DNA of 64,000 nucleotides from Achromobacter deleyi (GCF_016127315.1 NZ_CP065997.1:1984001-2048000), one strand, 5' to 3'; shown: positions 10,056 through 18,919, counted from the first letter of the stretch. Notes: a model not told the origin generated them from the sequence alone. Numbers and translations: made by a program.

Positions 10056-11188
10056 AGCGTCTCGGCCTGATCCTGCTGCGCGTCTTCACGGCCTTCGACT
10101 GGCCGCTGCTGGCGATCCTGATGATGTTCGCCGCGCTCGGCCTGACCGTCATGCATTCGGCGGTGGGCGGCACCGACTGGCGCTTCGCCGAGCAGTCGCG
10201 CAACTTCATCATCGCTTTCTTCGCCATGTGGATCATGGCGCTCATTCCGCCCAAGTGGCTGATGAAGCTGGCGCTGCCGTTCTACGTGGTCGGCGTGGTG
10301 CTGCTGCTGGGCGTGGAATTCTTCGGCGAGACCAGCAAGGGCGCGACGCGCTGGCTCAACCTGGGCGTGACCCGCATCCAGCCGTCCGAGATGATGAAGA
10401 TCGCCGTGCCCATGATGCTGGCCTGGTACTTCCAGCGCCACGAGGGCGCGGTCCGCATCCGCGACTTCCTGGCCGCCGCCGCGATGCTGGCGGCCCCCTT
10501 CGGCCTGATCGTGCTGCAGCCCGACCTGGGCACCGCGCTGCTGGTGTTCGGCGCGGGCTTCTTCGTCATCTACTTCGCGGGCCTGTCGTTCAAGCTGCTG
10601 GTCCCGGTCATGCTGGCCGGCATCATCGCTATCGGCACGCTGGTCTATTACGAAGACCAGCTCTGCGAGCCCGACGTCAACTGGGTGGTGCTGCACGACT
10701 ACCAGAAGCACCGCGTCTGCACGCTGCTCAATCCCAGCTCGGACCCGCTCGGCAAGGGCTTCCACACGATCCAGTCGATGATCGCGGTGGGCTCGGGCGG
10801 CGTCTACGGCAAGGGCTACATGAAGGGCACGCAGACGCACCTGGACTTCATCCCCGAACGCACCACCGACTTCATCTTCGCCGTCTACGCCGAGGAGTTC
10901 GGCCTGTACGGCGGCATCGCCATCCTGGTGCTGTACGGCCTGATGATGGCCCGCGGCCTGACCATCGCTTCGCGCGCATCATCGCAGTTCGGGCGGTTGC
11001 TGTCCGGGGCGTTGACGATGATGTTGTTCATTTACGTGTTCGTGAATGTGGGCATGGTGACGGGGATTCTGCCTGTCGTTGGCGTGCCATTGCCGTTCAT
11101 GAGCTATGGGGGGACGGCCTTGTTCACCATGGGGATTGCGTTTGGGATCATGATGAGCATTAGTCGGCATCGGTCGGTTAAGAGCTGA
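10052..11188 (+). CDS. rodA: Peptidoglycan glycosyltransferase RodA (SEDS)
   Basis: RodA is the SEDS-family polymerase of the elongasome. The 378-residue, roughly ten-helix protein has GATRWLNLGVTRIQPSEMMK, LQPDLGTALLVFGAG and the closing PLPFMSYGGTALFTMGIAFG, all SEDS hallmarks. The long extracytoplasmic loop after residue 200 carries two Cys (QLCEPD and RVCTLL), possibly a disulfide. The last ~70 codons switch from CTG/GGC/ATC-type to TTG/GGG/ATT/GTT codons, unlike the rest of the gene. It is also called mrdB. Confidence 0.96.
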   Translation: MKRLGLILLRVFTAFDWPLLAILMMFAALGLTVMHSAVGGTDWRFAEQSRNFIIAFFAMWIMALIPPKWLMKLALPFYVVGVVLLLGVEFFGETSKGATRWLNLGVTRIQPSEMMKIAVPMMLAWYFQRHEGAVRIRDFLAAAAMLAAPFGLIVLQPDLGTALLVFGAGFFVIYFAGLSFKLLVPVMLAGIIAIGTLVYYEDQLCEPDVNWVVLHDYQKHRVCTLLNPSSDPLGKGFHTIQSMIAVGSGGVYGKGYMKGTQTHLDFIPERTTDFIFAVYAEEFGLYGGIAILVLYGLMMARGLTIASRASSQFGRLLSGALTMMLFIYVFVNVGMVTGILPVVGVPLPFMSYGGTALFTMGIAFGIMMSISRHRSVKS

Positions 11189-11206
11189 GCTTTTTCTTCG
11201 TAGGCC

Positions 11207-11365
11207 GCCCGGGGCGGGCGGCGCACGGGTGGGCGCGCCTGCGATTGCGGTCCGGAGCGTTCGCTCCGGACTGCCCCATACTCAACCTCGTACGCCTTCG
11301 GCTCCCTACGGTTTCCGTCGGGCGCATCTGACGGCGCGCCCACCCGTGCGCCGCCCGCCCCGGGC
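11207..11365. repeat. Palindrome-armed element, copy 1
   Basis: A perfect 33-bp inverted repeat (11207-11239 and 11333-11365) encloses a 93-bp core (11240-11332). The core contains a strong hairpin with stem TCCGGAGCG/CGCTCCGGA (11251-11270) and a weaker GCC-TTC-GGC hairpin near 11294-11303. The core recurs, inverted, at 11842-11935, but that copy has different arms. The element starts 18 bases after the rodA stop and could act as the 3' end of the mre transcript. No protein is convincingly encoded by the core, since the two copies do not keep one frame relative to the flanks. I do not recognise the family. Confidence 0.8.
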
Positions 11366-11804
11366 TACCGCTGTCGAGAAATGTGGCGCTGCTGCAGCGT
11401 GGGGTCAGGAGAGAGTCTTGCGTTGCTCGCCGATGACGGCCGCGCGGGCGGCCATCATCGGCATACATGGTGTCTGGCGTCGGGGCGGGGTTCGCTGCGC
11501 GTGGGTGACGAGTGGGGTGCTGATAATTCCGCATGGTCAGGGGAGGGGCGGTGGTGGTCGGCGCGGCGTAGAACGTATTGCGTGTGACGGACCTCTCGCG
11601 CCGACCACGCCGATGAACATCACAGGTCCCCTCACCAGCGGCTCCGCCGCCACCCCCTCGACGTCCCCACATCGCGCGTAAGCCCAAAAAGGCCGCCCGC
11701 GCGGCCGCTTTGGGCGGGCCCCGCAAGATCCTCTTCTCCCCCCAGTCGCTGGCAAAAACGCCAAGCACACAATTCGTCCCTGCGATATTGAACCCGAGAC
11801 GACG
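11366..11804. other. Mirrored spacer between the two palindrome-armed elements
   Basis: This stretch holds no recognisable gene. It contains two segments that match in inverted orientation: 11400-11477 on plus and 11744-11667 on minus. They align over 26 codons without a gap, about 55 of 78 bases and 13 of 26 residues identical by hand count (WG, R, LR, P, AARAA, G and a final W kept). Around them lie a 15-bp hairpin with one mismatch (11429-11462), a hairpin with GCCCAAA/TTTGGGC (11682-11714), and a central 12-bp perfect inverted repeat GTGGTCGGCGCG (11554-11565) with its complement at 11597-11608. Open frames crossing it are probably GC-driven, but a short peptide cannot be excluded. Confidence 0.6.
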
Positions 11805-11808
11805 TGAG

Positions 11809-11967
11809 CCCGTTGCGTTGGCGGTCGGGGGGGGGCGGGGCGTGTAGATGCGCCCGAGGGAAACCGTAGGGAGCCGAAGGCGTACGAGGTTGACAACGGG
11901 GCAGTCCGGAGCGAAGGCTCCGGACCGCAATCGTAGCCCCGCCACCCCCGACCGCCAACGCAACGGG
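11809..11967. repeat. Palindrome-armed element, copy 2 (inverted)
   Basis: The arms are 11809-11841 and 11936-11967, complementary except for one substitution and one length change in a G run. The left arm can be extended to 11805 with a 3-base gap. The 94-bp core (11842-11935) read on the minus strand matches copy 1 at about 86 of 94 positions by hand. It keeps the TCCGGAGC hairpin, the CCTCGTACGCCTTCGGCTCC segment and the GGGCGCATCT end. The outer end of the right arm merges into the terminator of the dehydrogenase gene at 12019. The arm sequence agrees with that of copy 1 at only about half its positions. Confidence 0.8.
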
Positions 11968-11993
11968 CGGCTCAAGAACCCCTGAGCCGCCCG
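11964..11993 (-). terminator. Terminator-like hairpin after the Ldh2 gene
   Basis: A perfect 11-bp stem, CGGGCGGCTCA and TGAGCCGCCCG with an 8-base loop, lies 25 bases beyond the stop of the dehydrogenase gene. On the minus strand only GTTGCGTTGG follows, so the T run is poor. Its distal strand overlaps the right arm of element copy 2 by four bases. Confidence 0.55.
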
Positions 11994-12018
11994 CAAAAAC
12001 ACCCGTAAACACAAACCC

Positions 12019-13068
12019 TCAAGGCAACGCTTCAGGCACCCCAAGGTCCGCGGCCAGCTTCTTCAATCCATCCCAGATTGGGGGCGCGAATTCCAGCGAC
12101 TCCGCGTTCAGCTCGCGGTTGCGGGCTTCGTACTCGCCCGGATACTGGACGCCGTCCACGCCCGGTTGCGGCGGGCAGGCATGCAGGTAGTCGATGAACG
12201 CGCCCACTTCCATCGAGCGCCAGTCCGTATTGAAGTCCACCTGCGGATCCAGCAGCAGCGCGAACATGTTGTTCGTCGCCACGCCGTTGCGCGGATGTTC
12301 CGGCTGGATCGTGCCGCCGCCGGACAGCACGCCTGCCAGCAGCTCGGCCACCAGGCCCATCGCGTAACCCTTGTGGCCGCCGAACGGCAGCAGCGCGCCG
12401 GGGGGATCGGCGAACAGCGCGCCCGGGTCCGTGGTCGGATTGCCTTGCGCGTCGATCAGCGATCCCGGGGGCGCCTGTTCGCCCTTGGCCGCCAGCACGC
12501 GGGCCTTGTTCACCGCGATCGAGCTGGTCGCCATGTCGACGATGAACGGCGGGCGGCCACCCGGCAGCGGGCCGGCGAAGCACAGCGGATTGGTCGTCAG
12601 GCAGGCGCGCGCGCCGCCGAACGGCGCCACCGTGGGCGCGCGGTTGATCACGTTGGTGAAGGCCAGCAGGATCAGGCCCTTGGCCGCCACCATCTCGCCA
12701 TAGTGGCCCATGCGGCCCAGGTGATGGCTGCGGCGCAGCGTCAGGATGCACTGGCCGTGCGCCTGCGTGCGTTCGATGGCCTCCTCGATCACGACTTTGC
12801 CGACGTACTGGCCCAGGCCGTTGTGGCCGTCGTAGGCCAGCATGGCGCCGCGGTCGTTGAGCAGCTCGGGACGGCCGTCGGTCTGCGCCAGGCCTTCGCT
12901 CAGCACGCGCCGGTAGTTCGTGAGGATCGACAGGCCGTGGCTGGTGTAGCCGACCCGGTCGGACTCCACCAGGTGCTCGGCCACGTCGCGGGCGATGTCC
13001 TCGGGCACGCCTTGCGCCATCAGCACGCGGCGGCCGTATTCATTGGCTTGGGCAATGGAGATTTTCAT
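12019..13068 (-). CDS. Ldh2/MDH2-family NAD(P)-dependent dehydrogenase
   Basis: This is a 349-residue member of the malate/L-lactate/ureidoglycolate dehydrogenase family (Ldh2 fold, not Rossmann type). It opens MKISIAQANEYGRRVLMAQG and shows DRVGYTSHGLSIL, the GHNGLGQYV loop, the catalytic-type His in LRRSHHLGRMGHYGE and the cofactor stretch FGGHKGYAMGLVAELLAG. The substrate is a 2-hydroxy acid or related compound and cannot be fixed from sequence. It is 12 bases downstream of an anion transporter, whose TAA stop leads directly into the GGAG of this gene. The pair probably imports and oxidises the same carboxylate. Confidence 0.87.
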   Translation of the reverse strand: MKISIAQANEYGRRVLMAQGVPEDIARDVAEHLVESDRVGYTSHGLSILTNYRRVLSEGLAQTDGRPELLNDRGAMLAYDGHNGLGQYVGKVVIEEAIERTQAHGQCILTLRRSHHLGRMGHYGEMVAAKGLILLAFTNVINRAPTVAPFGGARACLTTNPLCFAGPLPGGRPPFIVDMATSSIAVNKARVLAAKGEQAPPGSLIDAQGNPTTDPGALFADPPGALLPFGGHKGYAMGLVAELLAGVLSGGGTIQPEHPRNGVATNNMFALLLDPQVDFNTDWRSMEVGAFIDYLHACPPQPGVDGVQYPGEYEARNRELNAESLEFAPPIWDGLKKLAADLGVPEALP

Positions 13069-13080
13069 GATGCGATCTCC

Positions 13081-14574
13081 TTACAGCCAGCCGAGCCAGC
13101 GCCAGTAGGTCATGCCCATCAGCATCATCAGCGCGTAGCCGATGATGGTGACCAGGATGCCGACCTTGGCGAACTGCTTGGCGTTGAAGGTTTCGGTGCC
13201 CAGGCACACCATGTTCTGCGGCGCGTTGATCGGCAGGATGAAGCCGTAGCTCACCACGAAGCCCAGCAGCATGGTCATGCCCAGGCGGCTGAAGTCGCCC
13301 GGCAGCGTGGCCAGCACCGAGATCAGGATCGGCAGCATCGCCGAGGTCAGCGCGGTGGCGCTGGCGAACCCCAGGTGGATGATGATCAGGAAGGCCGACA
13401 GGATCGCGAAGATCGCCAGCGGGCCGAGATGGTCGAGACCGGTATGCGCCACCACCTGGTTGCCCAGCCATTGGCCGGCCTGCGTGGTCAGCAGCGCGGT
13501 GCCCAGGCTGATGCCGACGCCGAACACGATCACGGTGCCCCATGGGATGCGCGATTGCACGTCTTTCCAGGTCATCACGCCAAAGCGCGGCAGCAGCAGC
13601 AGGACCAGGCCGAAGTAGGTGGTCGAGGTGGTGTCGAACTTGTGCAGCTTGCCTTCGGTCGACCAGAACAGCAGCAGCATGACCGACACGGCCATCAGGC
13701 GCTTTTGCGCGCCCGTCATGGGGCCCAGTTCAAGCAGCGATTTCTCGACGGCTTCCTTGCCCCCGGCGATGCTGTCGCTTTCCGGCGGCAGCAGCTTGAG
13801 CACGATGATGATCAGCACGGCCGACATGATCAGCGACCACGGGGCGCCGGCGATCAGCCAGTCCGACCAGGCCACGCGCTGGCCCAGCATCTTTTCCATG
13901 AAGCCGACCGTCAGCAGGTTCTGCGCGGCGGCGGTCTGGATGCCGACGTTCCAGATGCTGGTGGCCTGCGCCACGATGATCATGATGCCGGCGGCGATGT
14001 TCGAGCGCTTGTCCACGCCGAAGGCCGCGATCACGCCCATCATGATGGGCACCACGGCGGCGCTGCGGGCGGTGGCGCTGGGCACCACCAGGCTCAGCAC
14101 GATGGTCACTGCGATACATCCGATCAGGATGCGGCGCGTGCTGGTGCCGACCTTGGACAGCGTCACCAGCGCGATGCGCCGGTCCAGTCCGGTGAAGGTC
14201 ATGGCCGCGGCGATGAACAGCGCGCCGGTGACCAGCGCCAGCGCCGAGTTGGCGAAGCCGGTCAGCGCCATGCTGATGGCGGCGGAGGTGCCGTACAGCA
14301 CCTGCGGATCCTTCACGGTGGGCGCGGTGCCCAGCAGGAAGGCCATCAGCGTCGTGATCATGATCGCGCTGGCTTCGTAGGACACGGCTTCCGTGATCCA
14401 CACCACCACCGCGAATGCGAGGATCGCCAACATGCGATGGCCGGCGACGGGCAGGTCGGCCGGCAGGGGCATCATCAGCACGCCGATCATGACGAGGAAA
14501 CCGGCGACCAGGCCGATCGGAATTTTGGCTTTCTTGGGGGCTTGCGAGGCAGGGACAGCGGTTTCCGCAGTCAT
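13081..14574 (-). CDS. DASS/SLC13-family anion (dicarboxylate-type) transporter
   Basis: This is a roughly 497-residue inner-membrane carrier with about 12 hydrophobic segments. It has the family motifs SAMLPILISVLAT and SYGFILPINAPQNMVCLG, near the paired substrate/sodium sites of divalent-anion:sodium symporters. VPSATARSAAVVPIM is the equivalent first-repeat motif. I prefer the second ATG (14574) because GGAG then lies six bases upstream; the first ATG at 14580 touches the GGAG. It is the first gene of a two-gene operon with the Ldh2-type dehydrogenase. The 283-bp gap upstream shows an AT-rich stretch near 14640-14700 where the promoter may lie. Confidence 0.88.
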   Translation of the reverse strand: MTAETAVPASQAPKKAKIPIGLVAGFLVMIGVLMMPLPADLPVAGHRMLAILAFAVVVWITEAVSYEASAIMITTLMAFLLGTAPTVKDPQVLYGTSAAISMALTGFANSALALVTGALFIAAAMTFTGLDRRIALVTLSKVGTSTRRILIGCIAVTIVLSLVVPSATARSAAVVPIMMGVIAAFGVDKRSNIAAGIMIIVAQATSIWNVGIQTAAAQNLLTVGFMEKMLGQRVAWSDWLIAGAPWSLIMSAVLIIIVLKLLPPESDSIAGGKEAVEKSLLELGPMTGAQKRLMAVSVMLLLFWSTEGKLHKFDTTSTTYFGLVLLLLPRFGVMTWKDVQSRIPWGTVIVFGVGISLGTALLTTQAGQWLGNQVVAHTGLDHLGPLAIFAILSAFLIIIHLGFASATALTSAMLPILISVLATLPGDFSRLGMTMLLGFVVSYGFILPINAPQNMVCLGTETFNAKQFAKVGILVTIIGYALMMLMGMTYWRWLGWL

Positions 14575-14857
14575 ATCCATCTCCGGTTGAGGTCAAACTG
14601 ACGGCACCTCGTCACAGCCCTGGGCTGGATCAAAACGAAGTGCCGACGCTACAGAATGATCGTGACGGCATTAAGGAAAACCCGTATTGATGCATATCAA
14701 CTCGAGGGACAATCGTGCTTGTCGGAAAACCGATCCGGAGATTATGCTCGTCCGCCCGCGAAAATCGCAACCCTGCGAATGTTGCATAAAAACAAACAAA
14801 TAACGGAACAACAGTCGTGCAGGACAGTTAATTCGTTCGTGTTATGGCGCGAATGGG

Positions 14858-15433
14858 TCAGCCCAGCGCCAGGCGCAATTGTTCGTCCAGGTGCAGCGTG
14901 GGCGCCACGCGCCAGCCGCTCTGGGCATAGCGCAGCCACCGTCCCAGCACCAGGTGCGTCAGCAGGCTGGCGTGCGCGGCCACGTTGGCCTCGGGCGGCA
15001 GGCCGCCATCGGTGACGGCGATGCGCAGCGATTGCTTCAACGACGCCTCGATGCGGTCGTTGATGTGGTTGATCCGTTCTTGCAGGCGGTTGTCCTCGGT
15101 GACCAGGGCGTCGCCGGTCAGCACCCGCGTCATGCCCTTGTTGCGTTCCGAGAACGTCAGCAGCATCGACACCGTCTGGTGCGCCTGCGACAGGCCATAG
15201 GGTTCGGCGATCGCGATCTGGTTCACCAGCGTGAAGATGCTGGTCTCGATGAACTCGATCAGCCCCTCGAACATCTGCGCCTTGCTGGCGAAATGTCGGT
15301 AGAGCGCGGCTTCCGAGACCGCCAGGCGGGCGGCCAGCGCCGCCGTGGTGATGCGCGAGGCGTGCGGCTGCTCCAGCATCTCGGCCAGGGTCTGCAGAAT
15401 CTGGGTCTTGCGCTCGCCGGGTTTGCTCGCCAT
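14858..15433 (-). CDS. slmA: Nucleoid occlusion factor SlmA (TetR family)
   Basis: SlmA is the DNA-bound inhibitor of FtsZ polymerisation over the nucleoid. The 191-residue protein begins MASKPGERKTQILQTLAEML and has the TetR helix-turn-helix ITTAALAARLAVSEAALYRHF, with the RHFASK that closes the DNA-binding helix. It continues with FEGLIEFIETSIFTLVNQI and FSERNKGMTRVLTGDAL, characteristic of SlmA rather than of drug-responsive TetR proteins. It follows the HAD phosphatase and argB on the same strand. Confidence 0.88.
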   Translation of the reverse strand: MASKPGERKTQILQTLAEMLEQPHASRITTAALAARLAVSEAALYRHFASKAQMFEGLIEFIETSIFTLVNQIAIAEPYGLSQAHQTVSMLLTFSERNKGMTRVLTGDALVTEDNRLQERINHINDRIEASLKQSLRIAVTDGGLPPEANVAAHASLLTHLVLGRWLRYAQSGWRVAPTLHLDEQLRLALG

Positions 15434-15476
15434 GGACGGGTCTGGTGGTACGCAGGCAGGGGTGGGGGAGGGAGCG

Positions 15477-16222
15477 CTAGCCCCGCAGGGGGCGCCGGCG
15501 CAGCAGCAGATCACTGACGCAGTTTACCCGCAAGTCGACATACGACGGCCGCTGCGCGCGACCGCGCGAAAAGGGCGTGCCGGGATGGAATACGTGCACC
15601 GTGCGCAGTCCGGCGCGACGGGCGCCGCGCAAGTTGGCGAGCGTGTCTTCGACCAGCACCGCCTGGCGCGCCGGCACGCCTTCGCGCGCCAGCACGTAGC
15701 GCAGCAGGGCAGGCGAAGGCTTGGGACGGAACTCGCCGTGCAGCCGCATGTGCTCGATGGCCCACAGGCTGTCGAACTGGCGCAGGATGCCCAACCGCCG
15801 CAGCACGGCGCGCGCGTAATGCAGCGGCGCGTTGGTCAGCAGCACCTTGCGGCCGGGCAGCTGCCGCAGCTTGTAGGCCAGCGCCTTCTCGGCGCGCACC
15901 AGCGGGTCGACGTCGAAGTCGTGGCTGCGGTGCAGGAAGGCGTGCGGGTCGACGCCATGGTTGCGGACCATGCCGATCATCGTCGCGCCGTAGCGCTGCC
16001 AGTACTGCTTGCGCACCGCGTTGGCGGTATCGACGTCGACGTCCAGCGCCTCGGCCACGGCCATGGTCATGCCGTGGTCGATCCGCGGAAAGATGGCGTG
16101 GGAGGTGTCGTGGAGCGTGTTGTCCAGATCAAACAACCACAGGCGCCCGGGGGCGCCTGTGGCGGTGCGGCGCGAGCGGCGCTGGCGCACCGCCGGCCGC
16201 AGCAGGGTGCGCAGCGCTCGCA

Positions 16223-16223
<1 letters not shown>
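15477..16223 (-). CDS. HAD-superfamily pyrimidine 5'-nucleotidase-like phosphatase
   Basis: This 248-residue HAD hydrolase has motif I DLDNTLHDTS, motif II LLTNAP, the motif III lysine in FRPKPSP and motif IV VEDTLANL. This is the pattern of the SDT1/YjjG-type pyrimidine 5'-nucleotidase subgroup with an alpha-helical cap. The first ~25 residues are arginine-rich, so the true start may be near GRLWLFDLDNT. Its ATG overlaps the argB stop by one base (TGATG), and slmA follows 43 bases later, so the three genes look co-transcribed. The substrate is not determined by sequence. Confidence 0.85.
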
Positions 16224-17458
<1,235 letters not shown>

Positions 17459-18247
17459 ATGCGTTTGAATTTCGTCCGTTCCGCCCTGGTGGCGTCGGCT
17501 CTGCTGGTGGCGGCCACCGCCGCCCATGCCGAAAAGATCGTGGTGGGCGCCACCCAGGTCCCGCACGCCGAGATCCTGGAAGTGGTCAAGCCGCAGCTGG
17601 CCAAGGAAGGCGTGGAACTCGACATCAAGGTCTTCAACGACTACGTGCAGCCGAACCTGCAGCTGGCCGACAAGCAGCTGGACGCCAACTTCTTCCAGCA
17701 CAAGCCCTACCTGGACACCTTCAACAAGGACCGCAAGGCCACGCTGGTGCCGGTCGCCCTGGTGCACGTCGAACCCTTCGGCGGCTACTCCAAGAAGATC
17801 AAGACCCTGGCAGAGTTGAAGGACGGCGCCATCGTCGCCATCCCGAACGACCCGTCCAACGGCGGCCGCGCGCTGGTGCTGCTGCAGAAGCAGGGCATCA
17901 TCAAGCTGAAGGATCCGTCCAACATCCTGGCGACCGCCGCCGATGTGGTCGAGAACCCCAAGAAGCTGAAGTTCCGCGAACTCGAGGCCGCCATGCTGCC
18001 GCGCTCGCTGGATGACGTCGACCTGGCCCTGATCAACACCAACTACGCGCTCGAAGCCGGCCTGGTGCCGACCAAGGACGCGCTGTTCATCGAAGGCGCC
18101 GATTCGCCGTACGCCAACATCCTGGTGACCCGCGCCGACAACAAGGACGCGCCGGGGATCAAGAAGCTGGTCAACGCGCTGCACTCGCCCGAGGTGAAGA
18201 AGTTCATCCTCGACAAGTACAAGGGCGCCGTGGTGCCGGCGTTCTGA
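17459..18247 (+). CDS. MetQ/NlpA-family ABC transporter substrate-binding protein
   Basis: This is a 262-residue periplasmic binding protein of the NlpA family, which usually delivers methionine to MetNI. The signal peptide ends ATAAHA before EKIVVGATQVPHAEILE, so it is cleaved by signal peptidase I. There is no lipobox Cys, unlike the usual lipoproteins of the family. Family features include the NDPSNGGRALVLLQK loop and LINTNYALEAGL. No permease or ATPase gene is adjacent, so it either serves a distant transporter or pairs with metNI elsewhere. A terminator follows directly. Confidence 0.88.
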   Translation: MRLNFVRSALVASALLVAATAAHAEKIVVGATQVPHAEILEVVKPQLAKEGVELDIKVFNDYVQPNLQLADKQLDANFFQHKPYLDTFNKDRKATLVPVALVHVEPFGGYSKKIKTLAELKDGAIVAIPNDPSNGGRALVLLQKQGIIKLKDPSNILATAADVVENPKKLKFRELEAAMLPRSLDDVDLALINTNYALEAGLVPTKDALFIEGADSPYANILVTRADNKDAPGIKKLVNALHSPEVKKFILDKYKGAVVPAF

Positions 18248-18275
18248 TCGCGACGCAGACCGCCCGCTTCGCCAG

Positions 18276-18308
18276 AACCGCCCGCGCATGCGGGCGGTTT
18301 TCTTTTTG
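18276..18308 (+). terminator. Rho-independent terminator after the MetQ-like gene
   Basis: The stem AACCGCCCGC / GCGGGCGGTT with a four-base GCAT loop is followed by TTCTTTTT. It lies about 30 bases past the stop. Confidence 0.88.
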
Positions 18309-18372
18309 GGGCGGGTGGCTCCCGGCCCGGGTCCGGCGCTGGCTGCCGGCGACGTCCGGACGCGGTCAAATG

Positions 18373-18398
18373 AAAACCGCCCGGCAAGCGGGCGGTTC
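18373..18398 (-). terminator. Terminator of the thioredoxin-like/BON operon
   Basis: On the minus strand AACCGCCCG (18397-18389) pairs with CGGGCGGTT (18383-18375), followed by TTC. The stem is nearly the same sequence as the facing terminator at 18276, so the two convergent terminators could also pair with each other. Confidence 0.7.
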
Positions 18399-18424
18399 AA
18401 GGGGCGGTGGCGGACGGGGCGGGA

Positions 18425-18919
18425 TCAGCCGGCGGCCAGCGCCTTTTCGACGGTGGCGTGGAACTCGGCCACGTCGTATTCGCCCAGGTAGCGCTTGATA
18501 ATGTGTCCCTGCTTGTCGATCAGGAACGCGGTGGGCGTCAGGCGGATGTCGCCGAAGGCGCGGGCGATGTCGCCCTTGGTGTCCAGCGCCACCGGGAACG
18601 GCAGCTTGCGGCTTTCGGTGAAGTTCAGCACGAAGTTGGGCGGATCGTAGTCCATGGCGACCGCGATGGCCTCGTAGCCCTTGCCCGCGTATTCGTTATA
18701 GGCGGAGATGGTTTCGGGCATCTGCTTGACGCAGGTGACACAGCTGGTGGCCCAGAATTTCACCAGCACCACCTTGCCGCGCAGATCCTGCATCGAGAAG
18801 GTCTTGCCTTCCAGCGTGGTGAAGGTGACGTTGGGCGCGGTCTGGGCCGGGCGCATGACGAACCAGGCGCCGATACCGACCGCCACCAGGACGGCCAGGG
18901 CTACGATGGCTTTTTTCAT
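18425..18919 (-). CDS. TlpA-like membrane-anchored thiol-disulfide oxidoreductase
   Basis: This 164-residue thioredoxin-fold protein is held in the inner membrane by one N-terminal segment (AIVALAVLVAVGIGAWFVM) and faces the periplasm. The active site is Cys60-Val-Thr-Cys63 in FWATSCVTC. Most TlpA/ResA proteins have a CxPC motif, so the Thr before the second Cys is notable and should alter the redox potential. The cis-Pro loop is present in LTPTAFLID. The ATG overlaps the stop of the BON lipoprotein gene. Its partner and substrate are unknown. Confidence 0.86.
   Translation of the reverse strand: MKKAIVALAVLVAVGIGAWFVMRPAQTAPNVTFTTLEGKTFSMQDLRGKVVLVKFWATSCVTCVKQMPETISAYNEYAGKGYEAIAVAMDYDPPNFVLNFTESRKLPFPVALDTKGDIARAFGDIRLTPTAFLIDKQGHIIKRYLGEYDVAEFHATVEKALAAG

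Noticed and set aside
11178..12044. A 288-codon minus-strand frame covering both palindrome-armed elements
   Set aside because: It crosses the inverted copies in different frames and has no start with a good ribosome site. I report the short 26-codon match as a finding but not this frame as a gene.
12166..14601. An 811-codon plus-strand frame opposite the dehydrogenase and transporter genes
   Set aside because: This is a shadow frame: His/Gln/Arg-rich, no ribosome site, no family motifs.
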